Assembly: GCA_033675545.1 (NCBI GenBank)
Contig: JAWDGP010004972.1
Coordinates: 136,001 to 200,000, forward strand
Source of the DNA: Elysia crispata
Lineage: Eukaryota > Mollusca > Gastropoda > Plakobranchidae
Direction of reading: 5' to 3'
Length of the DNA: 64,000 nucleotides
Part shown: one piece after another, positions 52,906 through 64,000 of the stretch
Position numbering within the stretch: the stretch's first letter is position 1
Layout: every line of letters begins with the position of its first letter
Translations under genes and position numbers: made by a program
The notes under the pieces: model-generated
Databases searched by the model: none
Told to the model about the DNA's origin: nothing
What the model saw: the letters and a program-made list of their open reading frames with translations, nothing else

Positions 52906-53712
52906 TCACCTCCCCAACCTGTGACCGCCTCCTGCTCGTCCATGTGGCCTATTCCCTCCACGCCCATCCCCATCGCCTCTATTATATCCACCAAACAAAT
53001 TATTTAGAAAATCTGGAGCTCCATGGGTGCTCCAGTGACTCACAGCAAACAATATGGCTCCAAATATGAGTCCATGGATGCCGAACAGCAACAACGAAAG
53101 AAGAAGTCCAACAGACACGATAGGCTGAATGACCAAGTCCCCAATGTTGAAAGGAGGGATACCAAAAGCCAAAAGTTTTTGGTTCAGGACCTGAAAAATG
53201 CTGATAGGCTGACCTTGCTGGGCAAAATCTCCATGTTCCTGAGAAAATATGCAAAACCTGCAATTTAGAAACCTCCAGCAAAAAGAATTTATATACAAAG
53301 CAATACTCCTTTGCATGAAAATATTGATTGAACCTTAAATATTCAGAAAGGGTTATCCAGGTGCATTGCACCAAATTATCCCAAACTTCTGGCCTTTGGG
53401 TTATTTTGGTGCAAGAATTTTTGTTTTTACTATAATAGCACAAACCCGTGAATTTTGGTTAATTCTGGTGCAAGGCCTGAAATGGCAACATATTAAAATT
53501 CATTCTGAAACTAGATCTAGAATCTAAATATTCATATGTCAGTGTAGCCTTCTCAACAGAGTCAAGATTGCAGGACATACAGATATCAGCATTTTTTTGT
53601 AATGTACCTGTCTTGGGGGAATCCTTGAGTTGGGTCTCTGAGTTGGCTGAGTTGACCGAACTCTTGGATCATCATCCTCAACAATATCTCCATTTGCCAG
53701 AATACGCACCAT
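52906..53712 (-). CDS. FAM241B: FAM241B homologue, DUF4605 single-pass membrane protein (2 exons)
   Basis: Exon 1 is 53712-53608, starting MVRILANGDIVEDDDPRVRS and ending PPRQ at the donor CAG/GTACAT. Exon 2 is 53238-52906, after the acceptor ATTTTCTCAG, in phase 0. The product is 145 residues. The N-terminal M-V-R-I-L-A-N-G-x-I-V-x-D-D-D-P-R-V-R signature is diagnostic of FAM241B, followed by a hydrophilic linker, the amphipathic stretch LNQKLLAFGIPPFNIGD and one strong membrane segment (about residues 75-103, VGLLLSLLLFGIHGLIFGAI). After the SHW motif the protein continues with about 34 residues rich in Gly, Arg and Asn (YNRGDGDGRGGNRPHGRAGG), longer than the vertebrate protein (about 121 residues). 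The human protein has been linked to lysosome homeostasis; the biochemical role is unknown. Gene identity is firm; the transcription start is not defined. A polyadenylation signal lies at 52841-52846. Confidence 0.9.
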
Positions 53713-54084
53713 TGCAAAAGACTTCAAGAGACAGATGAAAATAGACTATGTTTAACACCCTCCTTTTACTTGGTACAAACTTGAAGCTTATTATTGGTGT
53801 TACTGTTGACAAACCAGAAATTTCTGACCTTTAATAAACTAAAAAAATAGATTTGAAGTAAAAACAAAAAGAGATCTATCTAACTTTTTATTACTAAAAC
53901 CAGGCAATGACAAAGAGGCAGGTTTTTAAAACTTTATTGACCTACAATTTATAAGCAAAGTAGATCTAAGTTTAAGATCTACTTTTTTGTGGGATGTGAA
54001 TTGAATGAAAATAATACACTCCGTTGTAGAGGCATTAAAGTGCAGTTCTTTAATGACAAAGTTCATTGGATACGGGAAAACCAA

Positions 54085-54156
<72 letters not shown>
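54085..54156. repeat. (GA)n microsatellite
   Basis: About 35 GA units lie upstream of FAM241B, followed 390 bp on by a shorter GA run at 54547-54567. Confidence 0.97.
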
Positions 54157-54157
<1 letters not shown>

Positions 54158-54654
54158 AAGTCTAAATGGAAATAGGCACACAACTTTATAATTACGAGAC
54201 AAAAAAGAAATAACAAAACTATAGTATTATCAATTCAACATATAAACATTTCACTTTGTAAGCTTTGTCAGTATTATTTTAAAATTGTGCTTTCCGTTCA
54301 ACACTCAACCCAAGGAGAACTAAGACACTTTTTACGAATTTCACACCAATCTACATTCTTGCAGACATAAAACTAACACCCTCTCTCTCTTTTTCTCACA
54401 CTTCATTGAACTAGCCATTTGGAACTGTCTCTTTATACTTCAGGCATCCACGCAAGCTGATCCTACGTGGTTAAGCACATAGATCCTTTTGGATCCTTTA
54501 TAATAACCAAGTTATCCTCCAAGTGTGGTGTTTTTGCTTTCTATTCAGAGAGAGAGAGAGAGAGAGATAGTATAGAAAATCAATCACAAACCTAGATCTA
54601 GCTCGAGACAGACAAATAAGATGAAAGGCGTGAAAACATAAGGACAGACGGATT

Positions 54655-54747
54655 AGACAGGGATCAAACCTGTACCTTGATTATAATTTATATGGCACCC
54701 ATCGTCTAAACGAGACAAAACCAGGCACTTAACCAATGAGCCATCCA
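54655..54747 (-). repeat. tRNA-derived SINE head, copy 1
   Basis: The minus strand reads GGATGGCTCATTGGTTAAGT (A-box type) and, about 55 bp on, GTACAGGTTTGATCCCTGTC (B-box type), the two internal Pol III promoter boxes of a tRNA-like sequence. The intervening arm does not fold as a normal tRNA, so this is SINE-like, not a tRNA gene. Confidence 0.65.
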
Positions 54748-55114
54748 TATTTAAAAAATAGATGCTTCAGGTACAGTGACTTTCAAGTTAACTTGAACAG
54801 ACTAAGAGGTTGAGTTGCTAAGAACGATCTAGTCCATATTTTTATAGGACATTTATATAAACAAACTAGCCTCTACCGTTTCTTAGAAAGATGCAGATTT
54901 GACTGAAAGACAATTTTAATATAGAAATAAAGCAATCAAACAATGTTAGAGGCTGAGACAGATGGAGCAAAATCTAAATATCAACAGATGCAAGTGAATG
55001 TAAAAAAAGAAATTAATAGTATAGAAAAAATCAACCACAAACCTAGAGTCTAGATCTAGCTTTAGATTGATAAATTTAAATGAAAGGCATGAAAACATAA
55101 GGACAGATGGAATG

Positions 55115-55197
55115 GACAGGGATCGAATCTGCACCTTGATGCAGCATCCATCGCCTAACAGAGACAAGACCAGGCACTTAACTAATGAGCCATCCAT
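55115..55197 (-). repeat. tRNA-derived SINE head, copy 2
   Basis: This is the counterpart of copy 1 in the second 450-bp unit: GGATGGCTCATTAGTTAAGT and GTGCAGATTCGATCCCTGTC on the minus strand. The B-box matches the GGTTCGATCC-like consensus slightly better than copy 1 at the CG. Confidence 0.65.
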
Positions 55198-55894
55198 ATC
55201 AGGAACAGCGACTTTGATGCTGGCTTAAATAAACTAAGAAGTTGAATTGGTAAGAACGATCAAGTCCATATTTTTACAGAACATATAAACAAACTAGCCT
55301 TTAATGGATCTCACAAAGATGCCCATTTGAGAGAAAGACATAATTTTTATATAGAAATATAAGAAAGGAGTCAATCAACGTTAGAGGTTGAGACAGAGCT
55401 AGATTTCTAGATCTCTAGATCTAAGGATCTTTATGAAAAGTGGCTGTAATTGTAAATAAAGAAATAAATAGTGTAAAAAAAATCAACCACAAACCTAGAT
55501 CTTAAAAGCCCGATGAATCACTTCGATAACAAAATAAAATTTACAAATTAAAGATGAAGACCTAATACATGTAGATCTAGATCTGGATCAAAACCATATA
55601 GATCTATATTCTGATACTGTGGTTTGAGCAGATCAAAAGACCGTCCACCTTAAATCCGAAATCGAAACCAACACGACTCTTATCACATTGACCCGGAAAC
55701 AAAATACTGCACAGAGTCATCAAGAACTGTGTAGCGAAATCTTTAATCGACATTTTGTTTGAGAAGCGGTTATTAACACAAATGACAATTATGACAGCTG
55801 AAGGGACACTAATGGAAACACAGCTTTGCTAAAATTTGTTTCATAATTTAAGTAAATATTGGGTGAAAAAAAACCGATAGAAGAGTGAAATATG

Positions 55895-56640
<746 letters not shown>

Positions 56641-56699
56641 TCCGGTCTTTTGGGTGTCCTCTGTCTTACAGGGGAAGGAAAGCACCAATTTTTTTGTAC

Positions 56700-58020
56700 A
56701 GTTTTATTTTTCACGTTATCTCTCTTGGATACTGGTACTTGAAATAGTTTAATGAATAGAACCTAGCACAAGTCAATAGAAAGCTGAATCAATAAAACAG
56801 GTTTACCCTGATCCGTCTCCAGTATATATCTTATCAAGCCTTGAAAAGCTTAATTATGCGGACAAACGCTCTAGACAATTGAAAGTAAGTCCAAGACTGG
56901 ACAGAGGCATTGGGCGAAACCATTTCCCTTCATGTGTATGATGAGGCGACTGATGGCTGAAGAACGCGTCGTATCTAGGAATGGTAATTTTATATTCGTG
57001 AAAATAACATTTCATAAGCTCTAAATAGTTATGTTCCTACTACCTATCGGTTAGTTCTGCACTAATCAATGTCTTGGTCATTACTTGTCAGTACAGTTAG
57101 CACAGATTCATAATGGATTCGTCCCTTATGCTACAAGTCTTCATGCTTAAATTTAGTATCAGTATGTCGTGTTAAAGAAAACATAATATGAAACAAAATA
57201 GTGCACCAGGGGCTGCAATATTGATAACGAATAACAAGTTTACGGCATTATAAGCTAGTGCTTTTGGCATGGGCTACTGTAACAGTTTATCGTGAACTTC
57301 CAAGAACTGGTTATCATCGGCCCAGACTTTCCAATTCCCTTAAAATCAGGGATAGGCCGACATGTTATTAACGTATTTCATTTATCACGAAGGAAACATG
57401 GTTTGTCTGAGTGAACATAATGGAGAATATCACTTTCATTTCCAAAGGGACAGTAACTTTTGCTTCAAAATTCAAGAATATAAAAATAAAAGCAAACATT
57501 TCTTTTACATTCAGCAGTAATCTATACAGTTTTTTCTATAAAGGTCCTCAAGAGGACTATCTTGCTGTAGAAGCATCATCAACGCTGGCAGACATTCTTC
57601 TTTCTTTATTTATTTTTGATACATGTAGCCGTCAATCATTGCTTTTACTTTTGCTCTTTCCCTATCGCCAACTTGTTTCTAATTTTTATGTTCAAAACTA
57701 TTGGAATCGTTCTCATTATGTCACAAATGCGACTTATTCTTTAACTTCCGGTAAATAAAATCACATACACACAAGTTATTCATAGACAGAGTTTAGAGGT
57801 AACAAACAGAAAGTCCAAAAATTCTTATTGTGAAATTTTTAGAAAGAAAGGACAGAACAGAAGCCTTCAATGTCAATCTATTTTGCTTAACGATCGTTCG
57901 ACAAGTATCATTTAAACATCAGAAACCGAATACTCTAGTGATTACCGCGCGTCAAAGCTGAGCCATATCGCCATCATCTGGGGCGACAATTTGTTAGATT
58001 TAACTGGAACTCTCTCCGAG
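56700..58020. other. no supported gene
   Basis: A 115-codon plus-strand frame (57411-57758) has a Phe/Leu/Ser-rich composition, no recognisable domain and no splice context, so it is not annotated. Confidence 0.35.
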
Positions 58021-58029
58021 CGGAGAGTA

Positions 58030-58720
58030 AGATTGCATCAGAGTTGCCTTCAGCACAGAGAAAGATGGACAAAATACAGCCTCACATTTTATATCATTTG
58101 CATTTCTTTGACGACAGTTTTGTCGATTCCTGGTTGAATTTACAGGATAGACTGGTTACAATTGGATCTTCAGAATTTCCATAATCGCCCACAATCGGTC
58201 TGCCCATCAAAAGTGAATAGGTCCGATTCGTTTGCCCAGTCAAATTACCGCGTTTTGGACGGCCACGGAGAGGACCGGTTCCCATCTAAATGGAAATACC
58301 GGGCTCGACAGAGGGCGATGCAGCGTGAGATTGCGCCGACGTCTGCCCGGCGGATGGCTCTTCTTTTGCATGTATAAAGTAATTAAATTTGAATTAATCA
58401 TGCCTTGCTGTTAACACCGCGAGCCCGGCTGATAATTGAGTTTTCCGTGTTTAGATAGGAGCGGGCTCCAAAAGATGACATATGTAATATCGAGGTAATC
58501 ACAGGAGCTTATTGAATGCCGGCGGATTACATCGTAAAATTGGCGGCGCGCTTCACGCAGGAAACCCCGAAGATGGTCCCAAGAGCCCCATAAGTCTCTC
58601 CAAGAGCCCCCAGATAGAAATCTGCGCCGCGGACCCCGAGCTGGCCATTAAGGTTCAGCTGACCAAGCGAGCTGTCCAGTTGACCATCGGGTGGACTTGA
58701 TGGACGGAGCGTGTATGGGA
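58030..58720. promoter_or_regulatory. GC-rich island, candidate conserved regulatory element
   Basis: The GC and CpG content is sharply higher than in the flanking DNA. Short frames on both strands do not resemble proteins. Homeodomain-type sites are clustered (TAATTA and ATTAAT around 58380-58400, GGATTA at about 58525), next to GC boxes such as GCGGCGCGC. The composition looks like a conserved non-coding element. Function is inference. Confidence 0.35.
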
Positions 58721-59759
58721 AGAAATATAGGACACACAGGACGGACTTCCATAAGTTTTTTCTTGTAGCCAGAGGTAATGAACATTAAATAATAGGCGTA
58801 CTAAAACGATAATAGTTCTTTTCTTGTAGATTTATCGGTCTTGGGTTGTAAGTCTTCCTCAGTGTTCAATGAGCTGATCTATATTCTGCTATTGGCGAAA
58901 TGAGGTTAATATGGCCATTACTTGGTTTTTTTTTAGTTACACAAGGGGTCGAGATTGCACAGTGTTTTAAATTTGCTGCATAATTATGCTTTCTTAATTA
59001 AAGACTGGTTTTATTTTTTTTCTTCTTTAATCTTGTGTTCTTTTTTTTCTTTTTAATTCGTTTTAATAATATTATCATGAAAAAAAAATGACTTAAATTT
59101 ACAAAATGTTTACATCATTTGATCATTTCTGTCGGAGGCAACGATCCAATTCTATATGAAAAGTTAATGAGAAATCTAAAATTTATATATCAAAAGTGAA
59201 TTACTTAAGGATAACAAAGAGGACAGTTCAGTATTTACAAATAACAACAAAATGAGCTAACTTCACGGTAAGCATTGTATTCATGCTGAATTGCGGACAC
59301 ACAGTCACACATACAAACACAAAAGGGGTTTATCTATGTAAGTTGATGTACTTTTCACCAAACCAATTGACTTATAACTAATTGAGACCGTTGAGTTTAA
59401 TACGATATCAATTTGCTTTTGGTATCGTGAACTCGTTAATAATATCCCCAGATCACTCGACAAGTATAGACTACTAAGTTTTTCTTCTTTCTTTGCCCTA
59501 CATTATGTCAGATTTGTCTTTGAAAAAAAAAAGCCCAAATAACGTCAGAATCTTGGGATTTCTGGGGCACATAGAATTTTCATTGAACTTTTTATTATAA
59601 ACGAAACAAATAAATAGAGGTATGATATTAACATTTTATAAAAGAAACAAATGCTTATCCAATTGAAATAACTTAAAAAGTAAATATAAAAATTAAGGCA
59701 CTGTGTAAAGTTGATAACGTAATAAATTTGTCTCATATAAAAAAAAACAAAAAACTATC

Positions 59760-60140
59760 TCTTCAAGAACATCCTGAGACTTTCCTCTCACAAGTCACAA
59801 GACACTGCGCTCTGTCCTCTCAGCTTAGACCGATTACAGAGTGTGGAGGAGAATGAGGAGGAGTGGGGGGATGTGGGAGAAGGAGCAAGCAACTGTTCTG
59901 AGGGCATCGAGTAAAGTCTTGAGCGCCAGGCCTGGTTAATGGTATGTCAGGAGGGTTTTCTGGGCGGGCCTCAGGAGACCTGCCCTAAAACAATATGGCG
60001 TTGTGGATAGAAGTCAAGAATCCATTTGCGCGGCTGTCAAAATCCTATGTTAAAGCCAGAAGAGCTCTTCGTATTAGAGAGGCTGCTAATGACTTAGAGG
60101 ACGTTAAACAATTTACAACTTCGCCGCTGTAAGAGTCGAG
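59760..60140. promoter_or_regulatory. second non-coding island with elevated GC
   Basis: The island includes GGCGGGCCTCAGGAGACC, an AACAATATGGCG motif resembling a YY1-type site, and TTAATGG and CTAATGAC homeodomain-like cores. No coding signature is visible. It is separated from the island at 58030 by ordinary AT-rich DNA. Confidence 0.3.
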
Positions 60141-60308
60141 TACGGAATTTTAAATGTTATCTCTTTTTTGTCTTAAAAATGGAAATATTGAAGTAATGGT
60201 TTTCATACCTCGTCTTCTATTTGCCTCAGAGTTGTTCTTTGTTCTGCTTGTCAGTAGTAGATGTTGTAGAGGAACAGCAGTAGCAACAGTAGGGGTGGTG
60301 GTGGTGGG

Positions 60309-60638
<330 letters not shown>

Positions 60639-60659
60639 TATGGTTGCATCATTAGGAAG

Positions 60660-61365
60660 CGTCTGAGACAGCGAATAAAACTTCAATTTCCAATTTTTAT
60701 TCTGCTATTTCTGCACACTAAGGATTTTCCATTGAGTAAATTAAGGTTTACATTTAGACTACTTTGCAGAAAAAAAAATGGATTAGAAATGTGAAAATTT
60801 TACATAAAATTTAACTAAAAAATACAATGTATCCTTTTAAAAGTTTAAATTCAATTAATTAATAATTTAATTAGTGGCTTACGTAAACACAGTAACATGC
60901 ATTATAGACTTTAGTTGCCAAAATATGCTGTAACACCCTGATTGATTTTGATTTAAACCCAACCCTGATCTTTCCAATTCAACCCACAACACATCTTAAA
61001 ATACAATTTTTTTATAACACTGCATTACATCAAGATCCTATTAGTTGAATTTGATTGAACTCTCTCCATACACTATCGATGTGTAAGGAAACATAACTAC
61101 ATGTCACCTTGTGCTTATCACACAGCGCACCCAGAATGTCACATGTCTATGATACTGTACATCCAAAATGTTACAATCACCACATGCTTATCAAACCATA
61201 TATAGCATTGGACTATGATTTGTTGCAACCTATTTTATTTTCTTCCAATAAACTCAGAACGTGAACGGCGCATCACGCTCCGTATGAAATCAAGCATACA
61301 AATACATGACAGAATATCCTGCCTTAAAATGTCTTTTCATGACTCAGTTATAAATGTTCCCAAAA
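60660..61365. other. no supported feature
   Basis: AT-rich intergenic sequence with no coding signature and no repeat array. Confidence 0.35.
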
Positions 61366-61369
61366 GCAT

Positions 61370-61690
61370 CCCCTCTCTTTCCTTGTGTTTTTAACCCATT
61401 AAAACTGATCTTGGTGAAATTCTATTCTCCTCCCTGTCTGCCCTGCAAGGAATCATTGTGAAAACCTCCTCTGCCGGCTCCGGGGGGAAGTGAACAACCG
61501 CCGCGGCCAACACGCCTGGGACCTGGGACCTGGGACCTGGGCCTGGTAGTGGCGGTGCTAGCTAGGGATTAGCCCTGACTCCGGAAAGGTCAGAGATTGC
61601 TCGCCATCTGTCCTGTCTGTCCTGCCTAGCAGGCACTGAGATTTCCACAGCAATGAGCCAGCGACATGCCCGGTTAAATGCACCGTTTGC
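61370..61690. promoter_or_regulatory. third GC-rich non-coding island
   Basis: The island contains GCCGGCTCCGGGGGG, ACCGCCGCGGCCAACACGCC, a four-fold GGGACCT tandem (61530-61552) and, at its right end, CCGTTTGCAAATAACG, an octamer-like site. There is no open frame of note. It is surrounded by AT-rich DNA and followed by a GA tract. Confidence 0.3.
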
Positions 61691-61872
61691 AAATAACGAT
61701 ATGATATTTTGCCCTTTTGGCCATCAGTACATCACAATAGAGTCCACTCTAAATGAAAACAAAATGAACTAATAACAACAGCAACCAAAATAACACCATT
61801 ACGAATTTCAAAAAAAAAAATCAACATTAGCAAAGGCGCAAATGAAAGTTAAACCAAGTTTTGGGGGAGCAA

Positions 61873-61877
<5 letters not shown>

Positions 61878-61955
<78 letters not shown>

Positions 61956-62193
61956 GAGGAGAGAGAAAGAGGGAGGGGCAAGAAGAGAGGTAGAGAGAGA
62001 GAGAGTGAGAGAGAGTGAGAGATAAAGAGAGACAGGGAGAGGGGAAGAAAGAAAGAAAAAGACAGAAAGAAAGAGAGAGGGGAAGAAAAAAAGAAATAGA
62101 TAGAGAGAGAGTGAGAGATAGAGAGAGAAAGAGAGAGGGAGAAAGTGAGATAGAGAAAAAGAGAGGGGGAGAAAGAAAGAAAGATAGAGGGAA

Positions 62194-62270
<77 letters not shown>
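61878..62270. repeat. (GA)n and purine-rich tract
   Basis: A pure GA run (61880-61952), an irregular GA/GAAA/GGGA segment and a second GA run (62198-62264). The plus strand is almost entirely purine. Confidence 0.97.
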
Positions 62271-62849
62271 TTTACGAATAACTTAGAGAGATATTTATTA
62301 TTATGACTTTAGCAGTGGGTGGTTGAAATAATAATCATGTAGTTTTCAGCACCCACACCTTCTAGTCAGTGTTCTGTGTTGTCTTACAGTGTGTCATTCT
62401 CTGAGTCATCCTGTCTGTAACTTTTTCACTCTCACTGCACAATTCTTTTACTCTACAACCCTCCGTTACAATCTCTCCATCTCCCTCTCTCTGTCTCTCT
62501 CTACCTTACTTCTTTCTTTCTCTCTTTCGTTCTAATTTTCAATTAATTTACAATATGGCAGATTTCTTTTAAGATTTCCTGCCATGAAATAGTCATCCTG
62601 CAACTTACCTGTCCAATGAAAATTTAAAAAATGAAGCCATCGTTAAAAGTTTCTCTTTTCCAATAAGAAAGATTGCAAGATTTAAATGTAAATGAGAAAT
62701 GTCTCTGTAACATAAAATATATTTTGGACATGTTTTTTTCTGATTTCTTTACCCATTAACCTCTCTTTTTTATGTTTCTCTCGGCTGCTTTGGTCACCAT
62801 CGACTATTCCTCACGAGCATATCAATTACTAATTATAAACGAAAACTAA

Positions 62850-63240
62850 TTTCAGGCGCCAGCGAGTAAGCGATAGAAGAGTCTGTCTCTTGCCCTAGGC
62901 AGACCAGTCATTGATTTCACACTGGCTGGAACACTACTCACTTCTTCTGGAAACTTCGAGACAGCTGAACCGGAAAAGGCTAAATGGGTCCGAAAGTACC
63001 TTTTGGAGGCGAAGCTTCTCGACCAGCATCCCGGCAATGGTAATTGTTTCTCGTCAGCTGACACTGTGACCAGTCGCGCATCGGCTGACCGCCCGCGTCG
63101 GCCGCAGTCTGACCAGTTCTGATACACGCATGCCCTGAGTATTCCTCGACAAACAAGAGACAACCTCATAAAGATTGACATTGGTTCAAGTTTACGTGGA
63201 GTTATAGAATCAGATAGGGGCATTGATTGGCCACGATTAG
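62850..63240. promoter_or_regulatory. fourth GC-rich island
   Basis: CpG-rich sequence with TCAGCTGACA, ATTGATT and GCATTGATTGGCC motifs (Meis/Pbx and CCAAT-like). A 123-codon minus-strand frame (63223-62852) covers most of it but has no recognisable domain. I cannot exclude that it is an exon, so this is a composition-based call. Confidence 0.3.
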
Positions 63241-63794
63241 TTTACTTTAAAAATATCCTTTTAATGTTCCGATAGATTGATAGCTTCAATCTAAGAGCTC
63301 TGATTAAGCTCATAGAACAAAAATTAAAATGACTGTTAAGTATATTTGGAAATTAAAGAGTGTTGGCAATGATCCTCGCCTGGACCTAGAGTTACCTACC
63401 ATGATATGAAGCGAGGGTTGCTACTGTGTCACAGTTATCTTTCCAAAGTTCTTAAAAACTTGGTTAGACACTTGGTTATCATTTATCTAGAATATCTCGA
63501 TGATCTCGACCCTGTTTGATGTAGATCTGGAATGGATTTGTTTATTTTTTTTCCCATTTAAAATGTTTGTTATGCATAAAAATCTAAAAACGGTGCCGTG
63601 AGCTAAACAATATTATTGTGTACACGTTTAGATAAAAGGTTTCTACATTTTTAAAATCTTTCGTTCAGTGTTTTTTCAAAACAATCGTAGAAAATTAAGG
63701 ATCTCATGAAAAATTTAGTTAAAAAATAACTAAACGGTTTGAAATCACTGATGTTTGGAAAACCAGGATATTAATAGCTTGACCTCTTCGCATG

Positions 63795-63856
63795 GCTTCC
63801 ATCTACACCTCCAACTATAAATACTTATCATTAAATCTCAGTAAAATTTTGTTTTC

Positions 63857-63921
<65 letters not shown>

Positions 63922-63949
63922 TATTATAGTTGGCGGTGTAGATGGAAGC
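63795..63949. repeat. hairpin element with (TA)n loop
   Basis: The arms 63795-63828 (GCTTCCATCTACACCTCCAA...) and 63917-63949 are inverted copies with two differences over about 33 bp. The loop is mostly a TA run (63862-63918). The arrangement suggests a very small fold-back MITE, or cruciform-prone DNA, near the window end. Confidence 0.8.
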
Positions 63950-64000
63950 TCATTTTGCAAGTGTGTGACGTTATGCTCCCTCCTCAGAGCCCCTGTACTG

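Larger units (their letters stand above)
54568..55475. repeat. 450-bp tandem duplication, two copies plus a partial third
   Basis: The unit starts near TAGTATAGAAAATCAATCAC at 54568 and recurs at 55017 (449 bp later). Its first 40 bp recur again at 55469 (452 bp later). Within the unit, matching blocks include GAAAACATAAGGACAGA, a tRNA-like SINE head, GAACGATC-AGTCCATATTTT and ACAAACTAGCCT. Copies are perhaps 80-85 percent identical by eye, with small indels. Confidence 0.85.

Noticed and set aside
54655-54747. Possible functional tRNA gene
   Set aside because: A- and B-box-like sequences are present, but the cloverleaf stems do not pair and the spacing is too long, so it is scored as a SINE head.
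62852-63223. Minus-strand 123-codon frame as a host gene
   Set aside because: No domain, no homologue recognised and no splice context. The frame length is explained by the high GC of the island, although an exon cannot be fully excluded.

Overview
This is an AT-rich, intron-rich, transposon-laden animal nuclear sequence. Coding evidence consists of short spliced exons with GT/AG junctions, and there is no operon-like gene density. Tandem and dispersed repeats are abundant. The palindromic word AGATCT/TCTAGA recurs throughout, tRNA-derived SINE-like sequences are present, and many DNA transposons lie in the window. Together with the two invertebrate-like host genes this suggests a lophotrochozoan, probably a gastropod mollusc. 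That taxonomic call is an inference, not something proved by the sequence.

Two conserved host genes can be assembled. METTL23 (methyltransferase-like 23) is on the + strand. Its five coding exons run from 25662 to 45887, all junction phases agree, and the reading frame closes at 221 residues. FAM241B (DUF4605, a small single-pass membrane protein) is on the - strand, with two exons between 52906 and 53712 and 145 residues. The two genes are convergent, 7 kb apart. Nothing else in the window is a convincing intact host gene.

1-25 kb is a graveyard of DNA transposons, nearly all on the - strand. It holds piggyBac fragments of several subfamilies (about 1.0-1.7, 5.0-5.7, 8.3-9.2, 11.0-11.35, 16.57-19.33, 22.0-23.6 and 24.6 kb), a degenerate unclassified transposon-like gene (5.9-7.8 kb), and a pogo-like element that has lost its DDE core but keeps both terminal inverted repeats (20667-21761). 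The striking object is a pseudogene (19691 to about 11484, - strand) whose second exon holds a roughly 4-kb, ~107-unit 36/39-bp minisatellite (12177-16123). Every unit is a multiple of three, and five of the six reading frames lack unit-encoded stops.

25-46 kb is METTL23. Its last intron is 16.2 kb and has absorbed two Mutator-like relics, a complete hAT element with 14-bp inverted repeats and an 8-bp target duplication (31499-33984), an unclassified large transposon-like gene (34.2-36.9 kb), two piggyBac relics and a 3-kb pogo/Tigger-like element with 28-bp inverted repeats (42452-45428).

46-64 kb is gene-poor. It holds a small pogo-like MITE, FAM241B, a 450-bp tandem duplication carrying a tRNA-derived SINE, very large simple-sequence tracts (GA/GAA at 55.9-56.6 and 61.9-62.3 kb, TAG at 60.3-60.6 kb, TA near 63.9 kb), and four GC-rich islands (58.0-58.7, 59.8-60.1, 61.4-61.7, 62.85-63.2 kb) that stand out from the background and may be regulatory.
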